From Malurus cyaneus samueli (lineage: Eukaryota; Chordata; Aves; Passeriformes; Maluridae), in NCBI GenBank assembly GCA_009741485.1, contig CM019216.1, positions 50,049,792 to 50,113,791 on the forward strand: a stretch of 64,000 nt of DNA. Direction: 5' to 3'. Positions 14,366-25,600 of this stretch are shown here, one piece after another. Under the pieces are notes generated by a model. That model saw nothing but the letters and a program-made list of their open reading frames with translations, was not told the DNA's origin and ran no database searches. Both the position numbers and the translations under genes were made by a program. How positions within the stretch are numbered: position 1 is the first letter of the stretch; each line of letters starts with the position of its first letter.

Positions 14366-15806
14366 GATAAGTTGGTAGTATTACACAACCAATGCAAGAC
14401 AACAGTTGTTCAGTAGGGCTATCGAGCACCTCCAAAAACTCCAGGAAACAAGAGCCACTGCTTTCCTGGGAGCAGTAGATTTACAGTCTCTTTCCTCAGT
14501 GTGAGGTAACCACTGCTGAGTGAATGCCAGCTGGTGTTTGGAGTGCAGATGTTTGCCTAGAACAGCAGTGAAATGACCATGTTCAGTGACAGAAAATGCT
14601 GTGTGGCCTGACCTCTCACTCAGAGCACTGAGGTATGAGACAACACATGTTCATTGCAAAGAATAAGTAATTCTCTTATTTGTTCTAATGTTCTGCACAT
14701 TTGGCTTAGCGTCTGAAAGTGTACCAACCTGTAATAAAAATGCTCCAATTAAAATTTAACACTTGAGAATACAGGAAAATTAATGGTTTCTTTCTTCCCT
14801 ACTTCCAGGTGCTCATTAACAGTATTTTGCTACACCTGACATGCTTCTTCTTGTAGGCCTTTTGCAAGAGCAGTTCTGTAGCAGCCCATCTGCTTTATTT
14901 AGTTGATTCACAGCTAATGTTTGCCATGATCAGCTACAATGAGGTGGGGAAGATCTCTTACCTTTGTTGCGTTGCCCTTGATGCTCTGGTTGGGTTCAGA
15001 GAGTCTCTTTATGAAGGATCCACAGAATACACTAGAAGATTTCTAGACTTTAGGATAGGGCAGGTAGAGGAAAGGGGAGTTAATCTTGGCAGAAACCCCA
15101 GTGTAGGCAGAGGGGTAATGTCTTTGGAAAAAGAAATGCTAAACAAAGTTCTCAGAAGTGATAAAGACTTTCCTCAGGGACCAGGTGAAAACAATTGCAA
15201 CCCAGGAATTTGTTTCACCTTGCTGAGAACAAGACTCAAAGGAGAAGATGTATTGTGTAAAGAGACAGTGGGAAAGAAGAGGTGCTTATGAATGCTGATT
15301 TTGTCTCATCTAGCTATTGCAGTTTTCAGTATTTCAAAAGTTACCTTATCCTGTCTTTCAAATATACCTAGTTCAAAGACCTTTTGATGATGATCGCTCT
15401 AAGGGGTTCAGACTGACCCCTGTTGAATTTTGAATCCCATTCCAAGTATACATTCCCTTAACTCAAAATTTCTGAGCTCACTGGTTGTATGATTACCTAT
15501 TTTCAGACTAAGAGAGTAGAAATAAATTGCCTGCAGCATGCACACTCTAACAGGGCCTGGGTACCCATATGCAGTTTGTGCTGCAATCTTTTTGTAGCTG
15601 ATAACTTTCCTTTGCTCAAAATGTTTTTATTATAAAGACTCTTCATAGCTGAGGTCTGTTGACACATAGAATATTTTGGGGAGAATTTACTTTCAAAGAG
15701 AGTACATTTACAAATGCATTCATTCAATGCCTGTAATGATATTTGTTGGCCTAATTATGACAACATTGATGTAATATAATTCCTTACTGCTTTAATAATT
15801 TTTCAG

Positions 15807-15986
15807 ATTCACACTTCTCTAATTAATGGACGACCTAGTGCTGATGATCCATCGCGTGAATTACTGGAGTTCACCTCCGCTCGCTTTATTCGCCTGAGAT
15901 TCCAGAGGATACGGACACTAAATGCTGATTTAATGATGTTTGCACACAAAGATCCAGCTGAAATTGATCCCATTGTTACAAGGAGG
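15807..15986 (+). CDS. LAMA2: LAMA2 exon (human exon 5 equivalent), end of laminin N-terminal domain
   Basis: Laminin alpha-2 is a secreted basement-membrane chain; its N-terminal (LN) domain lets laminin trimers polymerise. This 180-bp exon encodes 60 residues in phase 0 at both ends. It starts IHTSLINGRPSADD after the acceptor at 15805-15806 (tttcag) and ends DPIVTRR before donor gtaagt at 15987. Key motifs are FTSARFIRLRFQRIRTLNAD, which is typical of alpha-chain LN domains, and MMFAHKDP, which fits alpha-2 better than alpha-1 as I recall the paralogues. It maps to about human residues 214-273. The preceding exon is not in the window. No frameshift or stop is present. The family call is very firm; alpha-2 over alpha-1 is supported by all eight exons together. 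Confidence 0.96.
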
Positions 15987-17985
15987 GTAAGTTCTGGCCA
16001 GACAGTGGAAAGGCAGTGTAGAAGTTCTGTTACACTTGTAAATGCTGTACCTGCCTTCGTTTGCCATCGGAAATTTTGGGAGCTGATGACCTATTGTTAC
16101 CTTTCAGAATTCTTGTGTTGGAGAATTCCCTGTTCACTCTATTTTTGTTATCTTCTGTAGAGTAGAATTAACAATTTTACCTTTTCTGCTTGATTTATTA
16201 ATATAAACACACAGCCCCTTTGACTGCCGACATTTGGATGTAGGTGTTTGGCAAGCGTTTGCTATTAGTGTCTTTTGCCTCTTCTGCTACTCAGTCCTTT
16301 ACCACCTTTAACATGCTCTGAACACTCACTCTGAGTAGAATTTTTATTGGTGCTATGAGAAGAAGTATGGCCTGAATGCAACACTTTTAGCATATTTTCA
16401 TATGATTGAGGGTAGCAGTAAACATTTTGTGTTCTGCTTTAGCTTAAAAGAAAGGACACAACATTTAAACTCACACCATAGTCCAGTTTTCTCCACCGTG
16501 CCTTGTATGTGTATACCCGTCTCTTCTTTCTGCAATCTTTATTTTCTTTCTGAGCCTATCTCCCTGTTGTCCTGCTGATCAAATGTTGTGTGTTATTCTT
16601 GCCTTCCTCTAGCTTTTCTGCTAAACATTATCAAAAACTGGTTTGGGGGACATATAATTTTCCGTGCTTTTTTATATTTCTGCTCACTTCCTGTTCGTCA
16701 TCATATTTTTGCTTTGGAAAGTTTAGTTTATACGTTTGGGACTATAATAAATCCTTTTATGAAGAAAATTAGCTTATTCTCTTCCCCATTTCTGGTTTCC
16801 ATTTCCATGTCTAAATAGAGAGTGCTGGCTATTTCTGGAAGTTTGGAAGAAGCCATTTTGTTTTGAGGTACAAACCCATAAACCCTTACAGCTGAGTATA
16901 GTTGTTGAAACTTTACCAATCATGATTATTATGTATTTCTGTAAAAGTGGACATTTAATAATCCGTTTCTAAGTGACTAGAAATACAAAGTTGAATTCAC
17001 ATTTGAAAATCACTGTATACTCATGAAAATTGAGTGCACGATGATACACTGATTTCCCAAAACAACAAAGCTCAGTAACTTCTGTGTGACATCTCTCCCT
17101 GAGGCTGTCCTCAAAGGATCAGGGAGTAACAGAATGCCATCATTGCCAGGAAAAAAGGGTAGCCACAAATTATACATTTTCTTTGTTTTGGAAGGTTAAC
17201 TTGAGTGATAAGAATTCTCATTTAGTTTGATAATAAAGAGGTGGAACATAATAATAGCAAAATTTGCAAATAGCATATTTTTGTTTGGTTAGCCAGTTGC
17301 TAGCATGTTGCAGAAACCTTGCCAAAACAGAAGAAAATGGATGAGATTCAGTTTTCACAGACGTTGTAATATAAGATTATTAATGTCATTCTGTCCTTCT
17401 TTCTGTCTAGGGCTCTTAATTCTCACCAAAAGAAATAGAGAAATGGTCAAATGGCAGAAAAACAGGTGAAAAGTACTTAAAGAGCAATAATAAAGACTGT
17501 TCCATCACCATTCAAAAGGCCAATAGTGAAAAACAGTTATTTCCACAGTGCAATGAATGCCCAAGTTAAAGCCAGCTAACATGAACAAAGGTGTTTCATA
17601 GGTTTTTTCCTAGTTTTTCTCTTCTTTCCATCACCATGCCTTTTCATATTTTCTGAAGAGAATAAATTCTGTAGCATTTGACTTTTCATTATCCAGTGTG
17701 CATATAGCCTTTTCCTACTCTGGTGTTTTTCTATGCTGTGTATAAATTGACATGGCTTTTGTGACTTCAAACAAATGGAACTGTGCCAATTTACACCCTT
17801 TCTTTCACTCAGCCTGAATCTGTTGATCAAGACACGGCTTGGATTACACTGTCTGCTATATTTGCAGTAGATGAAAAAAGAAATAAAACAGGACCTGACA
17901 GTTTTGTCACCAGAAATGAATTCTGCAGTTTGGCACCTGCATTTTAGAATCCACTTAGCAATTCAATTTCTGTTTTGTCTTACAG
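15987..17985 (+). other. LAMA2: LAMA2 intron 5
   Basis: This intron of about 2.0 kb lies between two phase-0 exons, with gtaagt donor and ttacag acceptor. I recognise no repeat, RNA gene or additional exon in it. Short open frames in 16588-16919 and 17576-17830 have no recognisable protein content. Confidence 0.9.
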
Positions 17986-18075
17986 TATTACTATTCTATA
18001 AAAGACATCTCCGTTGGAGGCATGTGTATATGTTCAGGCCATGCGAAGGCTTGTCCGCTGGATCCAATGACCAAT
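17986..18075 (+). CDS. LAMA2: LAMA2 exon (human exon 6 equivalent), LN/LE1 boundary
   Basis: This 90-bp exon encodes 30 residues and is phase 0 at both ends, so it could be skipped without a frameshift. It starts [14 protein letters not shown] after acceptor ttacag (17980-17985) and ends PLDPMTN before donor gtatgt at 18076. The first 13 residues finish the laminin N-terminal domain. CIC opens laminin EGF-like repeat 1, at about human residue 287. The final Asn joins the next exon to form an N-K-S glycosylation sequon, corresponding to human N303. The CPLDP motif after the CIC favours alpha-2 over alpha-1. The sequence is intact. Confidence 0.96.
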
Positions 18076-20233
18076 GTATGTATTCTTTTTTTTTTTTAAT
18101 GTGCCTTATTTATAGGGTGGAACATGAGCAAAAGAAACCCTGAAGCTGATATTCTTCAGAGTCCTGTGAATTTATTCACCTAGAAGAACAGTGAGAAGCA
18201 GTGCCAGGATGAAACAGTGCTAGCGACCAGAATAATAAACATTCATCCAGTGTCAGCAGAGGCTTTACTGAAATGAAAGAATAGGTTTGAGATAATTCAT
18301 ATTGAAACTTTCCTAGGAAAAACAGAAATCTGGGTTACATTATGTAGCTGTAGAAATGAGCACTAACAGTCAGTCTTTCTTTTCCTTCTTGATATTAATC
18401 AAGATATTTCCTAAATGATTGTCAAATATTTAATTGATACTTGCGAACAAATGATGTATTGGTGCATTGATTATGCAGGAAATAGTAACTGAAAGATCAG
18501 TTAAGCTAATCTAGAAAATCATGAGCTGTTTATAATATCCTCCAACTTTTAACTCTCTCTTTTTGCATATAACCAATACAGTAAAAACATAACCAATGTA
18601 ATTGATATAGAAATATAATTTATTACTGATTGTCCAACTCTATGCACTCATTATCACAAATACTGAATTCCCCATCTACTAATAGTACCTGCCACTGTGT
18701 GTCATCTCTTCATGTACTATTCACTGAAGTAGGAGGTTTGTAGGATTTAATTGAAAATCTTATTAGTATGTGACATTGAGTGATTGTGCAGGAAATCATT
18801 TTAAAAAATGATGAAATCTTACAGAGAATGCATTTAGAGTTCTAAGTAATTTTTATGGATCCTTGTAAAAATTGAGCAAACTCCTTGGTTTTAACCTTTC
18901 TGAGAATTTTCTGTAATGGTATGTACAGCAAGTGTTGAACTACTGTTTCAGATGCCCTAAGTGATCAAACTGCAGTATTGTCTCAGTGCCATCCATTAGA
19001 ATTGGGCCTGCCTTGGAAAATAAGTGCTGCTGCTGCAATTAATACATACTTCAGATAATCTGGCTACTAGATAAAACAAAGTCATTTTGACATGTGTGGT
19101 GTCCTGTTTTTTGGGATGTCAAATATGTATTTGTTGTCTGACCAGTATAAAAAATAGCATAAGTGAAACAGTTGAAGCCAGAGGAGATTTGGAGGTTTAG
19201 CTCTACAGGGATGTTCTTTAGACTTTGAGCCATGCCAAAACAGGCTTATAAACATTATGACTGTACTTGTTAGCAGAAAGAATCTTTCCCATAGCATTAC
19301 AGGGAATAAACTTGCTGGAATTTACTGCCATGGTTTTCTGAAGCAGTCTGTGAATTAGCCTTGTTTTGCAAGATTTATGCTTTGTACTGTGAGCCACAGA
19401 ATTTCTCTAGCTTGCTGCTTTGACCTTGTATGGCCTCACAAGGACCACAGACAATCCCCTTCACTAAATAACTAACAGCAAGGAAATTTTTACTTCACGT
19501 TTCTCCAAACCACAGTGTCTTTTACCGTTTTCAAGCTGCTTGTGTGGCTCAGGGATTTTGGGTGTTCCTTACAGCAATATTTTCCTGCTGGGACTAAGGT
19601 GGTCTTGTGGGGAACTTTTAAGCGGGACTGAAAGGCTGGACTTGTGCTCATCTATCATTATTTGAAACACTTCTGCTATCCCTCCCATAGAATTAGTTAC
19701 ACAGGTGGAAGATTACATGATAAGTTGAGTCATCCAGTAAAGAATAATTCCAAAGTAATAAAAAAGGCAATTTGTATTGGATTGGCCAACAGAGTTGGTT
19801 TCGTTCTGCAGCAGCAGAATTGCTGCATCTTAGGGCAGGGTGGAGAATGGCTTGCTCCTTCTGGGGTCAGATCAGTTTTCCTGTGTCCAAAGGCTACCAG
19901 TACTTTGGCTTATTTGTTTTATTGGGGATTTTTTCCATCCTCCTTTCTTTATCCAGTTGAAATTAAATTCCCTGTGTTCTTAGATTCTCCATAGATTATC
20001 TGGCCAACTATCATCCTTTGCTTTGTGGCTGTTTTCTTCAAATAGAGCTATAGAAGTTAAACACACTTGGTGAATGCAGGATACATAAACAAATAAAAAT
20101 GAACAAGCAAAGGAATTACAGAGTAGAGCCATTCTTAATGTTTTCATAATTTGAACTGGAATGCATTGTATGTACATGGACAGATTCTTCAAATCATCAC
20201 ATTGTGTAAATATTTGTTTTTCTTTTACATTAG
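18076..20233 (+). other. LAMA2: LAMA2 intron 6
   Basis: This intron of about 2.2 kb has a gtatgt donor followed closely by a T run (18087-18099), and an acceptor with a strong T-rich tract. It contains no recognised repeat or exon. The 116-codon open frame at 19644-19994 shows no family motifs and is treated as chance. Confidence 0.88.
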
Positions 20234-20351
20234 AAATCCATCTGTCAGTGTGAGCACAACACATGCGGGGAGACATGTGATAAGTGTTGTCCTGGTTTCC
20301 ATCAAAAGCCTTGGCATGCTGGCACTTTACTGCATAAGCATGAATGTGAAC
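20234..20351 (+). CDS. LAMA2: LAMA2 exon (human exon 7 equivalent), LE1 repeat
   Basis: This 118-bp exon encodes 39 residues plus one base, entering in phase 0 and leaving in phase 1. It carries most of laminin EGF-like repeat 1, a disulfide-bonded rod module. Visible are the CQCEHNTC, CDKCCPGFHQKPW and HECE motifs with all expected cysteines. The acceptor is a long T-rich tract ending attag at 20233, and the donor is gtaagt at 20352. The last exonic base is C, not the usual G. Joined to the next exon it makes codon cca (Pro) just before the LE2 CNC motif, where I recall Ala in the human chain. Family and frame are certain. Confidence 0.96.
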
Positions 20352-22014
20352 GTAAGTTGAAAGCAGTACAGAAGAGAAAATTTATTGCAACTGCTGCTGA
20401 AAACTGAAATTGGTCCTACATGATTTTGCAGTTAATTTTGTTTCTAACCACACTGGTTTATGAATAACATTCGATGTGATGTTATTCATTTAATTAGACT
20501 GACTCAAAATACTTAGCAAAAAAATTACATGTAGAATTGTGGTTTTATCAAACTCAGACTGTTTTATTGTAACATGGTGATATTGGGGTAATACAGTATT
20601 TTTTAAAATTGCCTAGTTAGTTTTTATAACTGTGATGTTTTTGTTTTGCTAAAATAACAGGACTATATCCCAGTAAGTAAAAAAATTGTTTTACAGATTT
20701 TTCATTGTATTAAACTTTACTGGCATGGTTTTTTTATAGATGGCACTTTTATATGCCATAATGTTCATCCTTGCTAAAACAAAATATTTTTATATATCAA
20801 AATTCATGTTGAGTGTCTGATTTCTTTTAACAGGAAATACAAAGTATCTAGTTTTCCAACACCGAATGAAAACATATCTTGAAATACCAGCTTCCCACAG
20901 GGTGGGAATTTAATTTTCAGATTTATTGTGTTAAGGGTTGCTATGATTGAACTTTAACATCTTACTTTCAGAGGTCACATACCACTTATATTTCTGAACA
21001 TACTAAAATTAATGCTCCATTACACTAAGTGTTTATACATTTGTAGGATTCAGCTATAATTTTACCATGAGTGATTAAAAGTAAATAAAAATGCCCATAA
21101 TTAAAGTAGCCATTGCTTATCTGTGTCCTGTAAACTTTGGCCACTAAGGTCTTTGTTTTAGCTGGGACTGTGTCTGCACTGAGAATGCATTCTGGAATGA
21201 AATCAGGGTACATTTAATTTCACCTTTAATTTTTGAAACACGCATGCCCTGTTCAACTTTCAGTGAATTGTTGTACTGTCATGGTGGAAATAGTTTCCTG
21301 GGATCTGGTTCAGATGTAAAGAGAATGACTCCCCACACTGTTGACAAGCATTGAATTTCTCTTTATGTTGACATGAATGTATTAATACCATGGAGAAAGG
21401 GACAGTGAGCTACCTCATTTTCACTGCAACAGATTATTAGATAATCTTTCCTGCTTTTGGACCTGAAGTCCAGAGTTCAGATATAAATGTAAAAAGATTT
21501 TAAGATTGGGAATCCCTTTGTTCTGCCACAGTTCTTGCATGCATATGTGCAAGTTGGATGTTTTTAGAGTGTCTTTCAGCCTTTATTTGAATTATTTCAA
21601 TTTACTCATACCTTTTTGCTGCTTTCCTTGCAGCTCCTCCTGTATTTTAACTTAGATGTCCCTTTCATGAGCCATATGTGTATGCAACCACTAAAAGGTT
21701 TCTTGGCTATCAATTTAAACAGAAAATAAAAAAATCAAACTAAAACAAACCAGGAACATTATAATGTCAACTTCTGTATTCCACAAGACAAAATATTGAG
21801 GGGAAAAAGTATAACAGGCAGAATTTCTGGCTGTGTTTATAATGGGACGATATCGCCTTTCACAAATGAAGCAGTAGGTGAATGTTTGGACATGCTTTTG
21901 GCTAAATATACACAAGAAGAATGATAAAATGTTGAATGACTCTCTTTAATACCTCAGTAACCATGGGGCATCTCCAGTGGGAAAGTATTTGCTCACACTT
22001 TCCTTCTCTTTTAG
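20352..22014 (+). other. LAMA2: LAMA2 intron 7
   Basis: This intron of about 1.7 kb separates exons joined in phase 1. It is AT-rich, and no repeat, exon or RNA gene was recognised. Confidence 0.88.
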
Positions 22015-22193
22015 CATGCAACTGTCACGGGAAGACCGAGGAGTGTTACTACGATGAAGATGTGGCAGCGAGAAATCAGAGTTTGAATATCCACGGAGAG
22101 TACATCGGGGGCGGAGTGTGCGTGAATTGCACGGGCAACACCAATGGCATAAACTGCGAGACCTGCCTCGATGGCTACTTCAGACCAAAAGGG
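22015..22193 (+). CDS. LAMA2: LAMA2 exon (human exon 8 equivalent), LE2 repeat
   Basis: This 179-bp exon is 2 bases plus 59 codons, entering in phase 1 and leaving in phase 0. It encodes laminin EGF-like repeat 2: CNCHGKTEECYYDEDVA, then IGGGVCVNCTGNTNGINCET, ending YFRPKG. Two N-glycosylation sequons are visible, N-Q-S and N-C-T, at positions matching human N363 and N380. The acceptor is strong (ccttctcttttag). The donor, gtaaac at 22194, lacks the G at +5 that the other seven donors have. The exon holds 11 CpG dinucleotides in 179 bp, far denser than its surroundings. An antisense open frame across it is only a shadow of this exon. Confidence 0.96.
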
Positions 22194-23825
22194 GTAAACG
22201 TCTCTTCTCCTCCTGTCCCTTCCCCTCAAAGCTCGGTGTTCCAACCATCACCTCGGCAGGGGAACTTGCGTTATTGAAAAGAGTTTGGGCTGCCATTTTG
22301 TGAAGGTTAACTTCTAAATCTGACAGTGCAGCAGTTGCTTTTCACAGCTGGAAATGTATAAAGTTAACGCTCAGAGAAATAGGGAAGTGAATTGTGTTGA
22401 TATGAAGGAATGCTCTTGAGGTCAGGGCCTCCAGCTAGTATTTCAATTTAATTTAAAGGAGGATGTGGTCTTGTAAACAGAACTTTTGCCTCAGTAATGA
22501 ATTTCAAGTTTTGTTATCAAAGTTCAAAGAAATATTGCTGTATTTGGTATTGATGAAAGACAGACTGTAATTTCTACTTTTTAAATGCAATGTGGAATTA
22601 ATAACCACTGAAATTCTATAGTGTTTCATGAATGTCTTTAAATTTCAGTGCAGTGGAAATTGCTTTTTGTATTTCATCATATAAGACTGTATTTTCATCT
22701 AAGTGGAAGCTGTCAAAAGATGAATCTTATATTAGGTTGTATTGTCAGTATGGCTCGTTCCTGTGCTTTAGACAGCTACACTATTAGTGTGTGTGTAAAT
22801 TGCTTATATTTCATCTGTATATTTTCAGTGGGAAAATAATGGCCTGTAGTCTGATTGGTGTTCAGTCCTCAAACATAGAAAACATCAGCAAATAGCAGTT
22901 ATTACATTTTCCCTGACAGACTGGATTTAGCCTTAGAACTTGAGAAAAGGAATACTGAGAACCGATTTCTTCAGCAGTGGGGCACTTACTTTATTTTTTC
23001 CTCTGAATCAAGTTACCATCCAACTAAAAGAGATTTAATATATACATATGTGTGTCTGTGTGTATAGAGTATCTAGAGTATCTGTATGTACCTAGTTCAG
23101 GCAGAACTTCTATTTTATATTCCTAGTGTAATATTAGACTAAGGTTTAAGCGTGGTTGAGGTAACCTTTCCAGAACAAAAGGAAATTGTTTCATTGTTTA
23201 ATGTTCACTTTTCCTAACTTACCTTTTTGTTCACTTCCAGAATAATTACTTAGTTTTTCGGATCATGTTGACCAGAACAACTGATCTACTTGTCAGTATT
23301 ACTTTAGGTAGTAAATGCTTAAAATCTACCTCATTACATTTATTGATGTTAATTATATAAGGTTCTGTTACAATATCTACACCTGTTTTAGTAGTTTTTT
23401 TTAGTTGAAAATGTATTTGTATCTAAGTTTCTAAATAAAAATGCAGATGTAACTTTAATAGAAACAAGAACCTAGAATCATTTGTGTTGGAAAGGACCTC
23501 CAACACTGAGTCCAACCCTTAACCTCACTTTGCCAAGTCCACCACTGAGCAATGTCCTTAAGTGTCACATCTATCCATCTTTTAAACGCCTTCAGGCATT
23601 GAAGACCCATTGACAACACTTTCTGTGAAGAAATTTTTCCTAATATGCAACCTCTGGTGCAATTCTTGTCATAATCTGCATGGACTAAGTTTATCAGCTA
23701 TCCCATTTTTGTTAAAGTGTAAGCCACCTACACAGAAGCTGCCCTCTCTTACTTTTTATTTAAGACACAAAAGTTTCCAATTATTGAAGGTAAAGCTTTT
23801 TCTTCTAACATCTTTATTTTTATAG
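22194..23825 (+). other. LAMA2: LAMA2 intron 8
   Basis: This intron of about 1.6 kb is phase 0 and starts with the weak donor gtaaac. Its 3' third holds an antisense CR1 fragment (about 23473-23725). The rest shows a short TG/TA-rich patch near 23040-23070 and nothing else recognisable. Confidence 0.88.
23473..23725 (-). mobile_element. CR1 LINE 3' end, antisense
   Basis: It begins AGAATCATTTGTGTTGGAAA, then GGACCTCCA and CACTGAGTCCAACCCTTAACC, the reverse complement of a bird CR1 3' end. It extends into the 3' coding region with many changes. It ends about 100 bp before a LAMA2 exon acceptor without disrupting it. It is more diverged than the copy at 14047-14365. Confidence 0.82.
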
Positions 23826-23925
23826 GTTTTGCCAGATAACCCAGATCCATGCCAGCCATGTTCCTGCGATCCAAATGGGTCTTTAAATGATACTTGTGTC
23901 AAGGATGAGAAACATGCAGAAGGAG
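23826..23925 (+). CDS. LAMA2: LAMA2 exon (human exon 9 equivalent), LE2/LE3 junction
   Basis: This 100-bp exon encodes 33 codons plus one base, entering in phase 0 and leaving in phase 1. It reads VLPDNPDPCQP, which closes LE2, then CSCDPNGSLNDTCVKDEKHA, the start of laminin EGF-like repeat 3. The acceptor is tttttatag (ends 23825) and the donor is gtaaga at 23926. The split Gly/Asp codon is completed by the next exon. Two adjacent potential N-glycosylation sequons, N-G-S and N-D-T, occur in LE3; I do not recall either in the human chain. A CR1 fragment ends about 100 bp upstream of the acceptor. The exon is too short and ATG-poor to appear as a long open frame; it was found from its protein similarity and splice sites. 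Confidence 0.95.
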
Positions 23926-23997
23926 GTAAGATCCCTCAAATATAGTGATGTTAAAGATGGAGTTCAGCTATGGCCAAAGAAAAGCTGAATCACATTT

Positions 23998-24073
23998 TTG
24001 GTTTTGGTTGGGTTTTTGGGGTTTGTTTGGTTTTTTTTTTTTTGTTGCTGTTGTTGTTTTTTAGGGTTTTATG
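23998..24073. repeat. G/T-rich low-complexity tract
   Basis: This is a run of T and G only, or nearly so, with several GGGTTTT/GGTTTT units and a long T run, starting about 70 bp after the exon 9 donor at 23926. It is a simple low-complexity tract. The G-runs are short, so strong quadruplex potential is not evident. Confidence 0.85.
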
Positions 24074-24719
24074 TTTGTTTGTTTCATTTTAGTTTACTCA
24101 TGCAAATAGTAATCCAGCTGCATTGATTTTATTTTTTTTTAATTTGCTGAGGCTTCTTTCAGATTCATGGCTGGGAAATTTGGATATGTTTGGAATAATA
24201 TTCCCAGTGGTAAATATTGAAGAATTTTGGTGTTAAAGAGCTTTCTTCTTTTACCACAGAGATTAAAAATCATGCAAGAATGATGTTTTAATATCTTTTC
24301 CTACCTAAGCATATTTCCATTTGTAATCTACAAAGAGAATTCTGTTTGAAAGGCATTTATTTGCTTTTTGTATTATTCATGTAAGATTGCAAGATGCTTA
24401 CCATAGCCCTGTAAAAGCTGTCTTCTCATAGACAATAAACTGCCCACTGGGTTTTGGAAACAATGAATTTTCATATTTTTTAGTTCTTTTATTGCAAAAC
24501 TTCTGAAAATACTACAGAAAAATAACAAAACTCAAGGTAGGTTCTTAAGAGCTGTTAGTGCTAATTGCAATCTATTGATGAGATGTAGCAATCCTTTAAA
24601 ATAGAGATCAGTAGAACATAAAAGCAGCAGGGCAGAAATGCAAAGTCAGGGCCCACAGGTGTAAAACCTATTGTAAATAACCATGATTGCATCAGTTCAA
24701 TAAAGTGATACTGTTTCAC

Positions 24720-25600
24720 TGTTCCAGTGCTGTCTCTGGTGAGTTGATCTCGGCTGGCTGCAGCTGCCCACCCAGCCACTCTCTCACTTCCCTACTCAGC
24801 AGAGCAAAAAAGGAAGCAGCTCATGGGCTGAAGTAATGACCAGGAAATTGCTTGCCAATTATTATCCTGGGCAAAACAGACTTTACTTGGGAAAATTAAT
24901 TTAACTTATTGCTAATTTAAATAGATTCACATAATGATAAGGAAAGGCAAAAATGAAAAATATACCTCTTCCCCTACCTTCTTTTTCTTCCCCAGACTCA
25001 ACCCCACTTCTTCATTCCAGACTTCTCCTCTACCACCTCCCCATTACAAATGATGCAGTATGATGGAGGGCAAGGTCATAAGTGGTCTTAGCAGTTCCTC
25101 TCTGAGAATCCTTCCTCCTCACACTTTTCCCCTGCTCCCTTGGGGGTGCTTCCAATGAGCCTACGTCCTTCATGAAAAAATTTTCTCTACCAGGGTTTCT
25201 CCATGGGATGTAGTTCCTTCAAGAAGTATCCAACTTTTCCTTCATGGGCTGCAGTGTGGGTATCTGCTCCAGCCCGGTTTCCTCTAGGGGCTGCAGTGGT
25301 TAATCTGTTCTGGCATCTGGAGCTTCTCCTCCCACTCCTTCCCCTTCTCCATTTTCTGACCTGGCTGGCTGAGGGGCTTAGTTGTATGCCCTGTTGGAGC
25401 TGGCTGTGTCTGGCACAGAGCAGTCCTGTCTTTTTCCTCACAGCGTCTGCCCTGCAGCCCCTTTCCCACTGCCAGCACCTGGCCATGGATACCCAATGCA
25501 GTGTATCCTCTGGAGTGGTATTGGAGACAGTACAAGCAGAAGAGAGGATGAATCCCAAAGTTGGCAAAACCACAGCAAGACTGCAGTGCTTGTACCAAAC
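24720..25600 (-). mobile_element. Avian endogenous retrovirus LTR, probably solo and antisense
   Basis: On the + strand this shows the reverse complement of a bird LTR. In order come the CCACCCAGCCACTCTCTCAC block, the gene-neutral GGGCAAAACAGACTTTACTTG block, the pyrimidine-rich stretch with repeated short modules built on CTCCA/GGGCTGCAGTG, and a final CTGGCCATGGATACCCAATG segment. It is GC-richer than the surrounding intron. The internal modules account for the long open frames on both strands (25187-25618 and 25203-25610), which are not genes. No internal viral coding region is next to it, which suggests a solo LTR. It resembles chicken ERVL-type LTRs from memory; the exact family and ends are uncertain. 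Confidence 0.72.

Larger units (their letters stand above)
1..15806 (+). other. LAMA2: LAMA2 intron upstream of exon 5 (partial)
   Basis: This is non-coding AT-rich sequence ending in the acceptor at 15805-15806. The expected preceding exon (the middle of the laminin N-terminal domain) was looked for and not found, so the intron is at least 15.8 kb here. Contents seen: an antisense LTR fragment (4574-4852), CR1 LINE pieces (about 8840-9190, 10220-11060 and 14047-14365), a 17-base T run at 2027-2043, and a repeat-free stretch near 7320-7640. In 1-4573, 4853-8839 (apart from that stretch), 9191-10219, 11061-14046 and 14366-15806 I see no supported gene, only short chance open frames and low-complexity runs. 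Confidence 0.9.

Noticed and set aside
14917..15291. 124-codon + strand open frame shortly before the first LAMA2 exon
   Set aside because: It is not laminin sequence, has no splice sites in a suitable place and no recognisable domain. It is treated as chance, though a conservation test would settle it.
19644..19994. 116-codon + strand open frame in intron 6
   Set aside because: No family motif, low-complexity hydrophobic ending and no conservation evidence; it overlaps other frames equally long for the locus.
22011..22244. Minus-strand open frame across the exon at 22015
   Set aside because: It is the shadow of the conserved LAMA2 exon on the other strand; the CpG-rich exon simply lacks antisense stops.
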